A DNA stretch of 64,000 nt. Origin: Nageia nagi (lineage: Eukaryota; Pinophyta). The notes under the pieces are model-generated. The model ran no database searches and had not been told where the DNA came from. It saw nothing but the letters and a program-made list of their open reading frames with translations. The DNA lies in assembly GCA_050084985.1 (NCBI GenBank), contig JBITNC010000002.1, forward strand, positions 23,312,001-23,376,000, given 5' to 3'. A program made the translations under genes and the position numbers. Positions 26,303-37,891 of the stretch are shown piece by piece (the first letter of the stretch is position 1; each line of letters opens with the position of its first letter).

Positions 26303-28143
26303 ATACTCAAAATTTGTATAACCTTACTATTCTTTATTCTTTATTATTTCATTTTCCTTAGTACCCAAAAGCTATGTATATAAGAATACCTAGGAAACCA
26401 TCTTGCTTTTAGAGTCTTCATGTCTTGTATTATTTAAAATTTTCCCCTTTTTCACTTTCCTCTCCTTTAGAGTGTCAAGAATCATTTTGTAAATAAAGCC
26501 ATTTAGAAATTTGGTCTTTCTTCAATACCTAGGAAATATTAAACAAGATCACCCATATATTCTATCAAAATGCTTATGTTAAGTTTATATTCTTTAATAA
26601 TCAGTACAAAATACCTGAAAATCATGTCATCTTCTCCAAATGCACCCAAGAAGTCATGTATCAAGAGTGCCCATAATCATATTTATCACCTTAGAGTCTC
26701 TAGGAATCATTAACATGAAGGTCAAATACTTGTATATATATGTAGAGTTCATCCTTTGTAAAATGCAAATAGAGCCCAAAAATTTCCAAGCATGACATCA
26801 CAATTATCAATCAAAGTAAGCAGGTCCTAGAATGGATAGTAGGTGTTGTGAATCCTTGAAGATCATAAATAGTACACAATGATTTTAGAGGATGACATCA
26901 TGTATTTTTGCAAAAATCAATGGGTTCTAGAGAAAATTAAAATGTAAATATTGCCTGATGATTTTAGAGGATGATGTCATGCATTTTTGTAGATATTAGG
27001 TCTTAAAAAAAATTAGATCATCAACAAAGCTTGGAGGAAGAACATAGAGCCCACCAAGGGAGTAGAAGAGTAATGTATGAGAAAGAACACCCAGATCTAG
27101 TTCATTTTAAGTGTTTTACCTTTGAGGCTCTGTTAATGTGTCAACACCAACTCATTTCCACATAATAGTAGTAGTTCTTCTTGATCTAAGTAAACATAAT
27201 ATCTATCAACCATCATTACTTTGATTACTAACATCCATAGTATACATCATCAAGATTGCACAAAAGTAGATGGAGGCTAATAAAACTAACAATCAAATCC
27301 TACCAATCAATATGCAATCAAACAAATATTCAATCTACCATAGTACCACTTTCAATTAGTAATAATGCTAAACTCAATCAGCTATAAGGTTCTAGAAGGA
27401 GCAATTAATAACATGTCAGAAAAATTATAGCTCTATGAACAAGGTTGATAAAAAGTTACAAATCCCTAGAAGATATGGAAAATTTAGATAGTTAATATTG
27501 ATTTAAACTTTTATATTATACAATCTAGCATAGTTATAACATTTATGTAAATAACACTATTGTAGTTGTTTCATTTAATACTAGTAATAATTTATGTTAA
27601 TGAGATCCAACCACCCAAAAAGGGAGGATGTTGTATAAATAGCTAAGTTTTAGAAGTTAAAAAGGTCAAACATTCTAACAAATTTGCCTAATATGTAAGA
27701 TAAATTCACACATGATAATACAAATAGATAATACTTTGCCCTCTTGCAACAAAAGTGGTTGTTATTTCCTTTGTGAATGTTATGTATGAAATATTTACTT
27801 CAAATTGTGGTTATAAATTATAATGGCAAGATCCAAGTTTGAGGTAGTTTGCTATTCTTGATCTTAGATATGGATTATTGCCTGTGCTACAATGCTAGGG
27901 TTGTAAATTTCCTATTATTATTTATTTATTTATCTCTTTCCTATTGCTCTTTAGCTTTTTATCTCTTTCCTATTGCTTTTGATTGTAAACATAGATATGA
28001 GCAAACCTATAACCCAAAGATTGAACAGAAGATTTACATGAGTGCATTCCCACCACCTTCTATTCTTTCAAGGAACCTATTATTGTGATAAGTGGATAAC
28101 ATGACCAGACAAAACCCTTGAGGTTACATTATATTGATCAATA
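26286..28143 (+). repeat. 3' LTR of Gypsy B
   Basis: It starts TGTATTCC at 26286 and ends GATCAATA at 28143, followed by the TSD gtaac. It matches 13851-15726 throughout. CRE-like octamers start at 26793, 26893 and 26972. Confidence 0.9.
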
Positions 28144-28148
28144 GTAAC

Positions 28149-28860
28149 TTTCCTTGGTTGACCATAAAAATTGACTTTTTTGGGTTGATTTAAATGCTAA
28201 ATTTCATGCATTTTTCAAAGACTAATCTTAGATGTTCCAAGTGATCACTTTTACTTTTGGAGAAGATAGTGATATCATCTAAATAAATCAGTATAATCTT
28301 ATTTATTAGCTCACCAAATGCATGAACCATGGCTCTTTGAAAAGTAGCTTCTACATTAGAAATACCAAATGGCATCTTTTGAAAAGTGAATGTACCCCAT
28401 TTAGTTGTAAATGTTATTTTGAATTGATCTTTATCTTTTACCCAAATTTGGTTAAATTTTGAGTAACCATTAATAATTGAAAAATAGTAAGCTTCATCTA
28501 CTGTATGTAGGATCTGCTCCATTGGAGGGAGAGGATAATTATTTTTAAAGGACACTTTATTCAAATTTTTAAAATCAACATAGAGTTTGATTTCTTTGCT
28601 TTTCTTTCTAACAGAAACTAGATTTGAAACCCAAGAAGAATGCTTGATAGGATAAATGATTTTTGAATCAAAGAGCTTGATTAACTCCTATTTCATAGCT
28701 TCTTCTATTTTTGGGTTGATTAGTCTCTATTTTTTCCTATAAGGTTTGACCTCTAGTTCAAGCTTAATCATGTGTTAGATGACATCTTTGTCATATATCT
28801 TAATATCATCATAAGTCCAAGTAATTACTTGGAAAAACTCATGATAAATATGAGATATAG
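28149..28860 (-). pseudogene. Gypsy A: reverse transcriptase, N-terminal and catalytic part
   Basis: 28190-28564 encodes NYPLPPMEQILHTVDEAYYF, DQFKITFTTKWGTFTFQKMP, EATFQRAMVHAFGELINKII and the intact LIYLDDITIFSKS. Upstream, at 28565-28860, PKIE/KQRPINP-type and SSWVSNLVSVR-type blocks are recognisable with stops. Element B breaks it about 130 bases after the YLDD codons, and the thumb resumes at 13845. Confidence 0.85.
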
Positions 28861-29179
28861 CAAATTTTTCTGCACTAGAACATTCTAAATCAATTTTTAT
28901 AAACTTCTTGGGTTCTACTTCTAGCTCAACATAATTTTCCTTTACGATGATCGAAGACTTATCCTTTAGGACATCTTTTAAATCAAATAGTCTTTCAAAA
29001 GAGAGTAATTCTTTTGGTATTACATTATTTTTGAGTTGAATGACATCTGATTCTTAGAAATAATCAAGTATTTCTTGATTATCAAAAGTGTGAGCCACTA
29101 CTTCATCTATGAGGAAGTTCACAATATGCTCATTAGAGTCAAATACTTGTTAAAAGTTTGCAACATTAGGTATTGAAGG

Positions 29180-29660
29180 CCTACATTGAACTTTGACTCC
29201 AAGATCTCCTCTTTTATAATGAGTAGGGTTATAATGTGCCCCTCTTCCAGAAAGTGCATTAGCTATTTGGTTGTGCCTTCTAGGAATAGATATAAAATTG
29301 ATAGCAAAAAATGATTTCAATAAATCCTACACTTTGTTCCTGTAGTTATTTAGATAATGATGTTTTGCATTAATCTAATTTTTAACCTACTTGATGACCA
29401 ATTCAGAATCACCATGGATAATCAGGCATCTAATTCCTATATTGATTACTTTAGATAATCCTAAATAAAGGGCTTCATATTCAGTAGTATTATTTGTACA
29501 AGTCCATGTGAATTAGAAGGAAAATCTTTTAGTAATTACCTTAGGAGATTTGAAGGCCAATCTAGCTCCACATCCATGTCTACATCGGGAACCATCAAAA
29601 TATATTATCCATACCTCATGTTGTTTATTAGTAGTGATTGAGATTGGCTAAACTTTCTCA
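29180..29660 (-). pseudogene. Gypsy A: extra RNase H located upstream of RT
   Basis: Reading down from 29660: IYFDGSRCRHGCGARLAFKS, CTNNTTEYEALYLGLSKV, GIRCLIIHGDSELVIK, HHYLNNYRNKV and IPRRHNQIANALSGRG. The acidic residues of DGS, EYEAL and GDS are all present. N replaces D in the last motif (ANAL). Stops interrupt the frame. It lies between protease and RT exactly as in B. Confidence 0.82.
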
Positions 29661-29899
29661 TATAGATAATAATTTTCCATGTTGACATCTATGATCTGAT
29701 AATTTAGATCATTTGCTAAAAGAACTTCAGTTGTCAATAGTGTTTCCCTTAGAGTGTCACTTTCAAACACCTCCATTAGTTGTATATCATTCATACAATT
29801 TTGTTCATTGATCCTCTTGTGATGGACAATTTTGGTGCCTTCAATTAGAATATCTACCTATTTATTTTTGAAAAGAAGTAGAATATGACTATAGTCTAA

Positions 29900-30445
29900 G
29901 GCTAGGTACCCTCCCAATTTAGTAGTAAATTATCTGAAAAGACATATTCTAAATAGAGGTGTAAGATCAACTATGATAATATCTTGGACAACACAAATAT
30001 CAAGGAAGGCATTAAAGGTTATTTAAACATCTTTAACACTACCAACTACATCTGCTGAGGAAGAATATAATTGTATGACACTATTAATACATGTTGTATT
30101 ATACAACTTCATTTCATTTGCAACCACTTTAGGGATGACAGTAATCAAACCTCCAGTATCAATCATATAGTTGTTCACTACCCAACCTTCTAGTCTCAAG
30201 AATAAATAAAAAAGTGAGAGTATTGCTATACCTATTGAAGCTGGAGGGACAACTTTAGATACAACATAGATAGGATTCTCTTTATTTTCCCTCTTTTTAC
30301 TATTTCTTAACTTTAAAGCTTCTTTCAAAAGATCTAATTGACCTGGTATCTTTAATACATCAAACATAGTCATCCTAGAAGGAGTTTTCTTTAATTCTTC
30401 CATAATATTGTATGGTGCATATGGGATGGACTTACTTGGTTCCAC
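29900..30445 (-). pseudogene. Gypsy A: aspartic protease
   Basis: 30023-30445 is open for 140 codons: a gag-protease linker (SIPYAPYNIMEELKKTPSRM, SKVVPPASIGIAI) followed by VVNNYMIDTGGLITVIPKVV with the active-site DTG intact. The homologous linker is at 17610-17800 in B. The protease would cut the Gag-Pol polyprotein inside the particle. Confidence 0.78.
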
Positions 30446-31920
30446 TCGCTGATGTGTTTTAAAATGTTGAGTAGCCTTTTTTTTTGCTAATTAGTAATGA
30501 AAGGATATCTTAACATACCAAGTCTTTCTTTCTCTAGGACTTCTTTTCTAGTTGCAGCAGGGTTTGTTTCACCCAAGGTATTAGCACTCGGGTTTGACCA
30601 AATAGTATCTAGACTAAATGGGACTTGATGATGTTGGTTTTGAGGTTGAGCTAAAGGAGCCTTAGCTTTCTTAGGTTCAGGTTGGGCTTAAGTGGAAGCT
30701 CAATACTGCTAAGTGGCTTGAGGCTATTATGGAACTACTAAAGAGGTTGCTCTAATTTGAATATAATTTGCATATTCTTTAGCATATCTTGAAACCCAAA
30801 AATTCACCATTATGAGATTAATAGCAAGATATAATGTAGATTCTACCATTTTGTTAGAATGTAACTCCAAATACTGATGTTGATACACTACACATGAATC
30901 TAGAAAATGAGGAGTTGAACATGGTGGACACCATTCTATAATGCTCAAAGTAGTATTATCTATAGAACTAGTCATAATAGCATTCTCATCTATTTTAGGA
31001 GGATTTGATTATCCTTGCTAGTTGACCTTGGGCTGAAATCTTAGTTGATAGTGATTATCATATCTTTTATAATTAACATAATGATTCTACCTTTCTTATA
31101 GAGTGAACTTATTGGTTAGATTTTTAATAGTTACCTCCAACTACCTTATTCTCTCCTCTTCTTGAGATTTAGGTTTAGTACCAACATTTATGGATGCAAA
31201 AGTAGGTAATGTTGGTAGCTAATTTTGAACAATAGATTTTGAAGGAGGTGGTAAGGCCAAAACTCTAGGGTTACCTATTTATGGAGCCTACTTGGGAGTT
31301 AAATTAAAAAATATAGGTATGATCATTATGGATTGCATTTTACCAAAGGACACTAGGGTATTTTCTATGATTTTTACTATCTAGTAAACATCTAGGAATG
31401 TATCTTTTAACATAAAAATAAGCATATTGAGGTGAAGAGGAAAAGCTTTCTTGTAATACACTAGAGCTTGTGCATTTATTGGTCTAATCCTTGCTAGTAT
31501 GAAATTCCATGTTCTTTCAAATTTGATATTGAAATCATCAATAGATTCATGAGGATGTCTCTTGATACGTGCTATGAGGCTAAGGAATGTGATATCATCA
31601 CCATCTATAGAAAATCTTTTTATTAAAGCTTGACATAACTCTTCCCATGAATTTATAGATTAGGGGGTAAGAGTTCTAAACCACTCAGCTACTTTGCCTT
31701 CAAAAGAGTATGATAGTAACCTAGTCATCATGGTTTCATCAACAATGTCAAAGCTTGAAGCTAATAAAGATACATCTTAATAATGCTCATATGACACCTT
31801 TTCAAAGCCATCATATTTAGGTAAAATTTTAAAAGCTACTTGAGGTATAGGAGGTGAATTAGTAGCTACAACCAAAGGATGACTATTATTTCAGGCAAAA
31901 AAATCTACTAGTTGAGCCAT
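30446..31920 (-). pseudogene. Gypsy A: gag
   Basis: ATG at 31920 (MAQLVDFFA, then a stop). The capsid-type block reads SFEGKVAEWFRTLTP, SWEELCQALIKRFSIDGDD and HPHESIDDFNIKFERTWN. At 30727-30975 EWCPPCSTPHFLDSCVVYQH repeats the C-x2-C-x3-H-x4-C motif of B. Several stops break the frame. Confidence 0.78.
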
Positions 31921-32294
31921 ACTTAAAAAATGTATAAGAGATTAAGGATTTTTTAGGAATGAGTCAAATACAATTGACAAAGGTGTTGCCCTTAAAGGGA
32001 ATAACTTGGGAAATCTTTCACCTAATCCTCCTATGAGGGACTAATAGCTCTTAAAACCTAAGCTATCTAAGGGAATTTATAGCACTACTTCTAGTTAATC
32101 TATGTTCTAGAGGTGCCAGGGTTTAAAACATTGATTAGTTGATAGTAGAGTCACTAATAAGGTTACAAGAACATTATAATATTTAAGGATTCAATTGATA
32201 GCCCACTTGATGAGGCTATCATGCCTAACAACACCTACTAAATATGGAATTTAGCTCACATCCCATCAGATATTCCAAAAATAGAAAGAGTTAC
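31921..32294 (-). other. Gypsy A leader
   Basis: Untranslated stretch between LTR end and gag ATG, matching the B leader (shared TTTTTGG...GATGGGATG phrase). No convincing primer-binding site recognised. Confidence 0.5.
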
Positions 32295-34155
32295 TATTGA
32301 TCGGTACAATGTAACTTCAAGGGTTTGGTCTGGTTGTGTTCTCCACTACTCATAAGGGTAGGTTCCTTGAAAGAGTAAAAAGTGGTGGGGATGTGGTCAT
32401 GTTGGTTTTCTACTCAATATTCAATTTATAGGCTAGTTCCTATATATATTCAAGGTTAAAAGTAATAGAAAAGGAATAAAAATATAAAGAGCTATAGGAA
32501 AGAGACAAATAAATAAATACTTAAAATAAGAAATTTACAACCCAAGCATTGCAGCATAGATAGCAATCCATAGCCAATATTAATAATGGAAAACTATCTT
32601 GCACTTGAAGTCTCATAATCACAACACATAGCCATAATTTGAAGAAAAAATTTCACACATAACATCCATAAAGCAATAAATAGCCACTTTATTATAAGAG
32701 GGAAAAGCATTATCTATTTGTATTATCATATGTGAATAGCTCTTACAAATTTGATCAAATTTGCTAAAATGTTTGACCTTTTTGATTTTTAAAAGCTAGC
32801 TATTTATACAACTTCCCCCCCTCCTTGGGTGGTTGGGTTTTATTAATATACATAAATGCTAGTATTGAATGAAATAACTAAAACAACACTATTTACATAA
32901 ATGCTACAACTGTGCTAGATTACATAATGAATAAGTACTAATCAACATAACTATTTAGGAATTTGGAATTTGTGAACATCCATGTCCATAGAGCTATAAT
33001 CCTTCTAAAATGTTATTGACTACTCTTTCTTTGACCCTGTAGCTAATTGAAGATAGCACTGTAGCTGATTGAGTAATTATTTGATTGCACATTGATTGGT
33101 ATGATTTGGTATTATGCTTTTTTAGCTATTATCTACTTCTCTGCAATCTTTATGATCTCTACTATAGATGTTAATAATTAGAGTAATGGTGGTTGATAGA
33201 CATTATGTTCACTTGGTTTAAGAAGTACTACCACTATTATGTGGAAATGAGTTGATGTCGACACATTAACAAGGCCCCATGGGTCAAACACTTAAAATGA
33301 AGTGGACACAAGTGTTCTTTCTTATGCATTACTACTATACTTACTTGGTAGGCTCTATGTTATTCTTTCAAACTCTATTCATGATCTAGTTCCTCTGAGA
33401 CCCATTGATTTTCACCAAAAAATGTGATGTCATCTCTTAGAATCAATGGGCTCTATTGATGTTCTGATTCTACTAGGACCTATTGATTTTCACCAAAAAA
33501 TGTGATGTCATCTCTTAAAATTGATGGGCTCTATTGATACTTTGATTTTTTTGAGACTTGCTAATTTTTAGCAAAAAATGTGACATCATCTCTTAGAATT
33601 AGTGGGCTCTATTAATATTATTCAAAAATATGCACCCACCATTACTTACTTTGGGACCCACTAATTTTGATCAAAAAATGTGACATCATGTCTTAGAATC
33701 GCTAGGCTCTATTAATGTTCTTAAAAAATTTGGATCTAAATTTGTGCAAGTCTTGGACACTTGTGTCAACAATTCTTGGAGATCCTAAGGTAATAAAAAT
33801 ATAATTCTTAGATAGTCTTATATACATGACTCTTGGGTATTTTTTACAATTCTCTTAGATACCCTGAAGAGGATGATATAACTCCTATCGACATAACTCT
33901 TCAACATCCTTATTCACATAATTCTCAAGCACTAAAAAAATAATATGACTCTTGACACTCTAAGGAAAAGAAATGAGAAGAGGAGGGATTAAGAATCAAA
34001 GAATACAAAAATTTACAACTCATGAAGACTCTAAGAGAATAATATCCCTCCTAGGCACTTTTATATACATAACTCCCAAGCACTAAAGAATAAAAGAATA
34101 AAGAATGAAGAATAATAGAATCCCCTAATTTAGAGGGTAATTTTGAAGGAATACA
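32295..34155 (-). repeat. 5' LTR of Gypsy A
   Basis: 1,861 bp, starting CTGTATTCC at the 34155 end and ending CCGATCAATA at 32295. It has four CRE-like octamers at 33424, 33503, 33581 and 33681 (gaps 79, 78, 100), one fewer than the 3' LTR. TSD ggtag follows at 34156-34160. Confidence 0.9.
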
Positions 34156-34223
34156 GGTAGATATTCGAATCATATGAGCTTCAAACAAAACTAGGTTGTA
34201 TTACATGTTCATCAATTTTTATG
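34156..34223 (-). pseudogene. Copia C: 68-base RT fragment between insertions A and S2
   Basis: The minus-strand frame gives KIDEHVIQPSFV then SSYDSNIYL, the RT segment between WY-x-K and the catalytic YVDD box of Copia elements. It continues leftwards at 4951 and rightwards at 34722 when A and S2 are removed. Too short to notice alone, but it fixes the order of events. Confidence 0.7.
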
Positions 34224-34716
34224 TGTTGAAATGTATAATGCATTATTGTAAATGTTTTGTAATAATTTTCTATGTAAATTCACTAATACATAAGGGTATC
34301 ATTTGATACCTTAAGTATTTAAGTGAATATGATAATGTAACTTGTCCTACACTCCATGTCATGAGCATGCTCCTTGGGTAAAAGGATGTGCATGTCATGC
34401 TATTGTACATTGGATAAAAGGGTGATCCAAAGAGGGATTTTGGCCCATAAATAGAAGGCTCCTTTTTTATGATTACATACCAATTGTAGAGTAAAGTTAT
34501 GCTATAGGATAGTTCTTAGATGTTAAGATTAGGAGGATTGTAAGAGAATTGTATTTGTGATTGAAGTAAAGATCTAGCTAGTGGATGTACTCCTTGTTGG
34601 AGGAACTACTTACATCTTATGTTGTGAGATTGCTTTGTGAGTTTGTTAGATGTAATTGTGAGCTTTCATGTGATCTTTATTGTTTAAAAATTATCTTGTT
34701 CGTGTTAGTTCCTTTA
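34224..34716 (+). mobile_element. Solo LTR S2 in the RT of Copia C
   Basis: 493 bp, TGTTGAAATGTATAATGC... to ...GTTAGTTCCTTTA, flanked by perfect TSDs ttatg (34219-34223 and 34717-34721). Same family as 59244-59720 and the inverted 63175-63619. A TATA-like CCATAAATAG lies at about 34446-34455. There is no internal sequence, so it is a solo LTR. Confidence 0.88.
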
Positions 34717-34721
34717 TTATG

Positions 34722-35300
34722 TACCAAATTGATGGAGTCTATTTCAAGCCATACAAAGACTTTATCAATCTACACACTTTTGCTTTTTTGGATCAATCAC
34801 AAATCATCCAATTTATTACATGTAGACTTCTTCCTCTAAGTCTCTATTTAGGAAGGCAATTTTCACATCTATTTGGTGGACTTTGCATCCTAATTATGCA
34901 ACCATTGCTAATGTAGTTTTAATGGTCTTCATCATGGTGATGGGGGAAAAAGTTTTCTCATATTTGATACCTTCCTTATAGGTATAACCTTTGACAACTA
35001 GTTGAGTCTTATGCCTATCGAGTGTCCCATCAACTTTGTACTTTATTTTGAACACCCATTTACAACCAATGACCTTCTTTCTAGGTGGAAGATCAACCAA
35101 ATTCCATTTTTTATTTTTCATTAAAGCATCATATTCAGCTTGAATAATTGAATTCAAATATAGAATCTCTAAGGATTTAAAAATAGTTTCAAATTTAGGT
35201 GCATTCACCACCATGCTTATTAAATCCAAGTTCACTTCTTCATGAGCCATGCTTTGTTTCCTTACTCTAGAAGTTGAAGTATCTAGTGGAGCATCCAAAC
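34722..35300 (-). pseudogene. Copia C: N-terminal half of reverse transcriptase
   Basis: The long frame 34894-35538 covers the INT-RT junction and RT start: EYDALMKNKKWNLVDLPPRK, IGCKWVFKIKYKVDGTLDRH, KTQLVVKGYTYKEGIKYEKT and FSPI. Below 34894, after a shift, VHQIDVKIAFL and CRLIKSLYGLK follow down to the S2 insertion. These are the standard RT blocks of Copia. Confidence 0.85.
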
Positions 35301-36560
35301 TTGCATCTTGAAGTATTATCTTGTACCATGTGGGTTTGTTAGAATTATTAGGTTGATGAGATGGAAAAGTCATAACTAGAGTTACTTCTTCCTCAATATC
35401 TTCATCATTTGCATTAGGAGCAATGATAGGAACACTATCAAGATTAGGTGGTGAGTCAAGTAAACTAGTGGGATGGTCATCGGTATCATTTAAAATTACA
35501 TCTTTACTAATATAAGTTCTTCTTGTAGTAGGATCCATGAGTCTATAGGCTTTGGATTCACTATCATACCCAAGAAGAATGCACCATAATGACTTTTCAT
35601 TAATCTTCTTCCTATTCTACTTAGGAATGTGCATGTAGGAAGTGAAACCAAACACACAAATATGTAAGATATTGATTCACTCTCCTAACCATTCTTATTC
35701 AGGTGTTATCTTGTCAAAAGATTTTTTAGGTGTCCTATTGAAAAAATATACAATAATATTCACTACTTTAGCCCAAAAAATTCCATCCATTTTTGCATCA
35801 TTAAACATGTTTGTTGCCATTTCTATAATGAATTGATTCTCCTATCATAAACCCCATTTTGTTGTGGTATGTAAGATGTGGTCAACTGTCACCAAATTCC
35901 ATGTTACTTTAGGAATGGAAAAAAATCATTTGATAGATATCCCCATATTGATCTAAGTAAAGTACTTGGATATGATGATAAATTTATCTCCATAAGTGCC
36001 TTGATTCCTTGAGGTAGGAAAATGTTTGGTCCTTTATCTTCAAGCAATACACCAATATTTTTTTGGAGTAGTCATCAACAAATAACAAGAAGTATGTGAG
36101 GTCATAAGTACTAGCCAAATAAGTTCACATAGATCAATATGGATCACATAAAAAGGTCTATTAGCATGATGTGTGCTATTACCAAATGAAATTCTATGTT
36201 ATTTTCTTTCTATGCAAGTAGAACAAATGTTAGGAGAAATAGGAGATGGGAGGCCATGTACCAATTCATTTTTTTTGTAGAGTAATTAGATAGTTCAGAT
36301 TCATATGTTGATATATATGATACCAAAGTGTGGTGACATCTATAACATGAACATTAAGTTCATAATATTTTGAAGAAATTGTATCAAGCATAAACATCTT
36401 TCAAACTCTTATAGTAATCACTATAATTTATCCACCAAACAATTTTTCATGTTAGAAAACTTTCTTGTCCTTCAATTTGTCAAACTCCACTTTCATATTG
36501 TGATCCAACATCTCACTTATATATAGAATTTTCTTTATGAGATTAGGCACATACAAGATC
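35301..36560 (-). pseudogene. Copia C: integrase
   Basis: In fragments on the minus strand: PQQNGVYDRR (around 35860), the C-terminal VFGFTSYMHIPK and CILLGYDSESKAYRLMDPTT (35520-35660), then an acidic variable stretch. The core upstream (35880-36500) is stop-ridden. It would insert the element's cDNA. Confidence 0.75.
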
Positions 36561-37282
36561 TCCTTTACCTAATAGTTATTCTTCCCAAGACATATGGACA
36601 CATCCCTTGTTCCTTAAATATCATAGGGTGTGTCATTACCTAAATGTACTTGAATAAGATCAGGTGATTCATATAAAGAACTAAACCAATCCTTTTAGCT
36701 ATTCATGTGGGAGGAATCATCTGAATCAATGTACCAAGTGGATGATCCTAGGGATTGCACTTCATGATCGAAAGCAAAACTTTTTGGTTTCTCCTCTTCT
36801 TCTCCTTCATTAATAATATTTCCTTATTTTTATCCTCCTTATCTTCTATTTCAATTTCAATTTTGATTTTTCTACTCCCCCTTATTCCTAGGGTTTTTTC
36901 CTTGTTGTGTTGAATTATTATTTCTTAATGATTTTCCTTGAGAAAAATAATTATGCCAATAATCTTGCAATTTGTGCCCTCTCTTGCCACATATCAAACA
37001 AAGTTTCTTGGGTTTATCATTCAATTAGGAAGAATGTGTTTCCTTTCCCTTATTTTGGGAAGGATTATTTTCCTTATGACATGACATAATAAAATATTAA
37101 TCATCTTTCAAATTATCATGTTAGGCTTCCTCTTACTACAACATATTCACCAACTTCTTAAAAGTTGATTTTTGGTTCAAAATGTTCAAGGTCATTATAA
37201 AGGTGTGAGATTTCTCTGGTAGTGCTCTTAGAAAAATGGGAACTATGGATGTGTCTTCCATCTTCTTTCAAAGTTATTATAA
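36561..37282 (-). pseudogene. Copia C: gag end and protease
   Basis: At about 36960-37010 LCLICGKRGHKLQDYW is a C-x2-C-x4-H-x4-C zinc knuckle whose last Cys is Tyr. At about 36720-36770 STWYIDSDDSSHM is the protease active-site region with DSD in place of DSG. At 37130-37230 LRALPEKSHTFIMTLNIL is the usual gag stretch. The rest of gag continues at 42397, across Copia D. Confidence 0.75.
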
Positions 37283-37287
37283 GAAGG

Positions 37288-37831
37288 TGTTAGGATTAAA
37301 TAAGTTTATATAAGCAAGAGCATCAATAATTCTCTTACTCCTTAGCAAAAGAAACAACATTCAAAGCATACTACTGAAATCAAATAACCATGAACATCAA
37401 TCACACAAAGAGAGACACAAGAGATAACGTGGTTCACCCAATGTAGGCTACATCCACGGAGAAGCTTTCAACCCTTTTGCATATCATTCTTCAAAGTCCT
37501 CCAAGCAACAAACTAGCAGCATAACCTTGCTACAATCTTCACTTTGGAGTTACAACAAAACCTCACTACAATCTCTCTCTCAACAATCACAATCTACTTC
37601 ACAATTGCTATCAAAACTACAATACTGCATGCCTCAACTCAAGCCTCTTATTTATAGGTACAAACTAACCCAACTTAAACCCAATTTGGATTAGGAAGGT
37701 CATTAGGTAACCCCCAACCCTTCTATAACTGATAACCAGGTGTCATGGCTTCTTGGCAACTGAAATTTAGTGTTAAACAGAAAGAAATTGCTTTCTATTT
37801 TCTAGCCGGTTGTAGTCTCCATTTTCTAACA
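37288..37831 (-). repeat. 3' LTR of Copia D
   Basis: 544 bp, + strand TGTTAGGATTAAATAAG ... TCCATTTTCTAACA, TG...CA on both strands. A TATA box (TATAAATA on minus, 37649-37656) is present. Confidence 0.95.
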
Positions 37832-37846
37832 ATCTCCCACTTGGAG
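37832..37846 (-). other. Polypurine tract of Copia D
   Basis: CTCCAAGTGGGAGAT on the minus strand directly before the LTR start, the usual plus-strand priming tract. Confidence 0.85.
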
Positions 37847-37891
37847 ACTTCTTCCTCTGCAACAAGGGTCAAAAGCTTCTCATCTTGGCCT

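Larger units (their letters stand above)
13851..28143 (+). mobile_element. Gypsy element B (same Tat-like family as A), 14.3 kb
   Basis: A complete but decayed element sits inside the RT of A, in opposite orientation. TSDs gtaac (13846-13850 and 28144-28148) are perfect, and A's RT reading continues across when B is removed. LTRs are 13851-15726 and 26286-28143 (about 1.86-1.88 kb, roughly 90% alike by eye over sampled stretches). Plus-strand order: leader, gag (16114), protease, extra RNase H (18418-18870), RT, Gypsy RNase H, integrase, spacer, large ORF (22409-26302). All domains match those of A in order. Stops in every domain, and the loss of the protease active-site triad, make it non-autonomous. 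Confidence 0.92.
4952..34155 (-). mobile_element. Gypsy element A (Tat-like), about 14.3 kb without insertions
   Basis: A very long Ty3-Gypsy element lies between perfect 5-bp TSDs ggtag (4947-4951 and 34156-34160) inside the RT region of Copia C. Its LTRs are 32295-34155 (5') and 4952-7489 (3', enlarged by solo LTR S1). Minus-strand order: leader, gag, protease, extra RNase H, RT, [element B], end of RT and Gypsy RNase H, integrase, spacer, large unidentified ORF, LTR. Removing B, S1 and one TSD copy of each leaves about 14.3 kb, equal to B. The aspartic protease keeps DTG and RT keeps YLDD, but stops and frameshifts are frequent. The two RNase H domains and the extra 3' ORF place it with the plant Tat group by architecture; phylogeny was not run. 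Confidence 0.9.
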
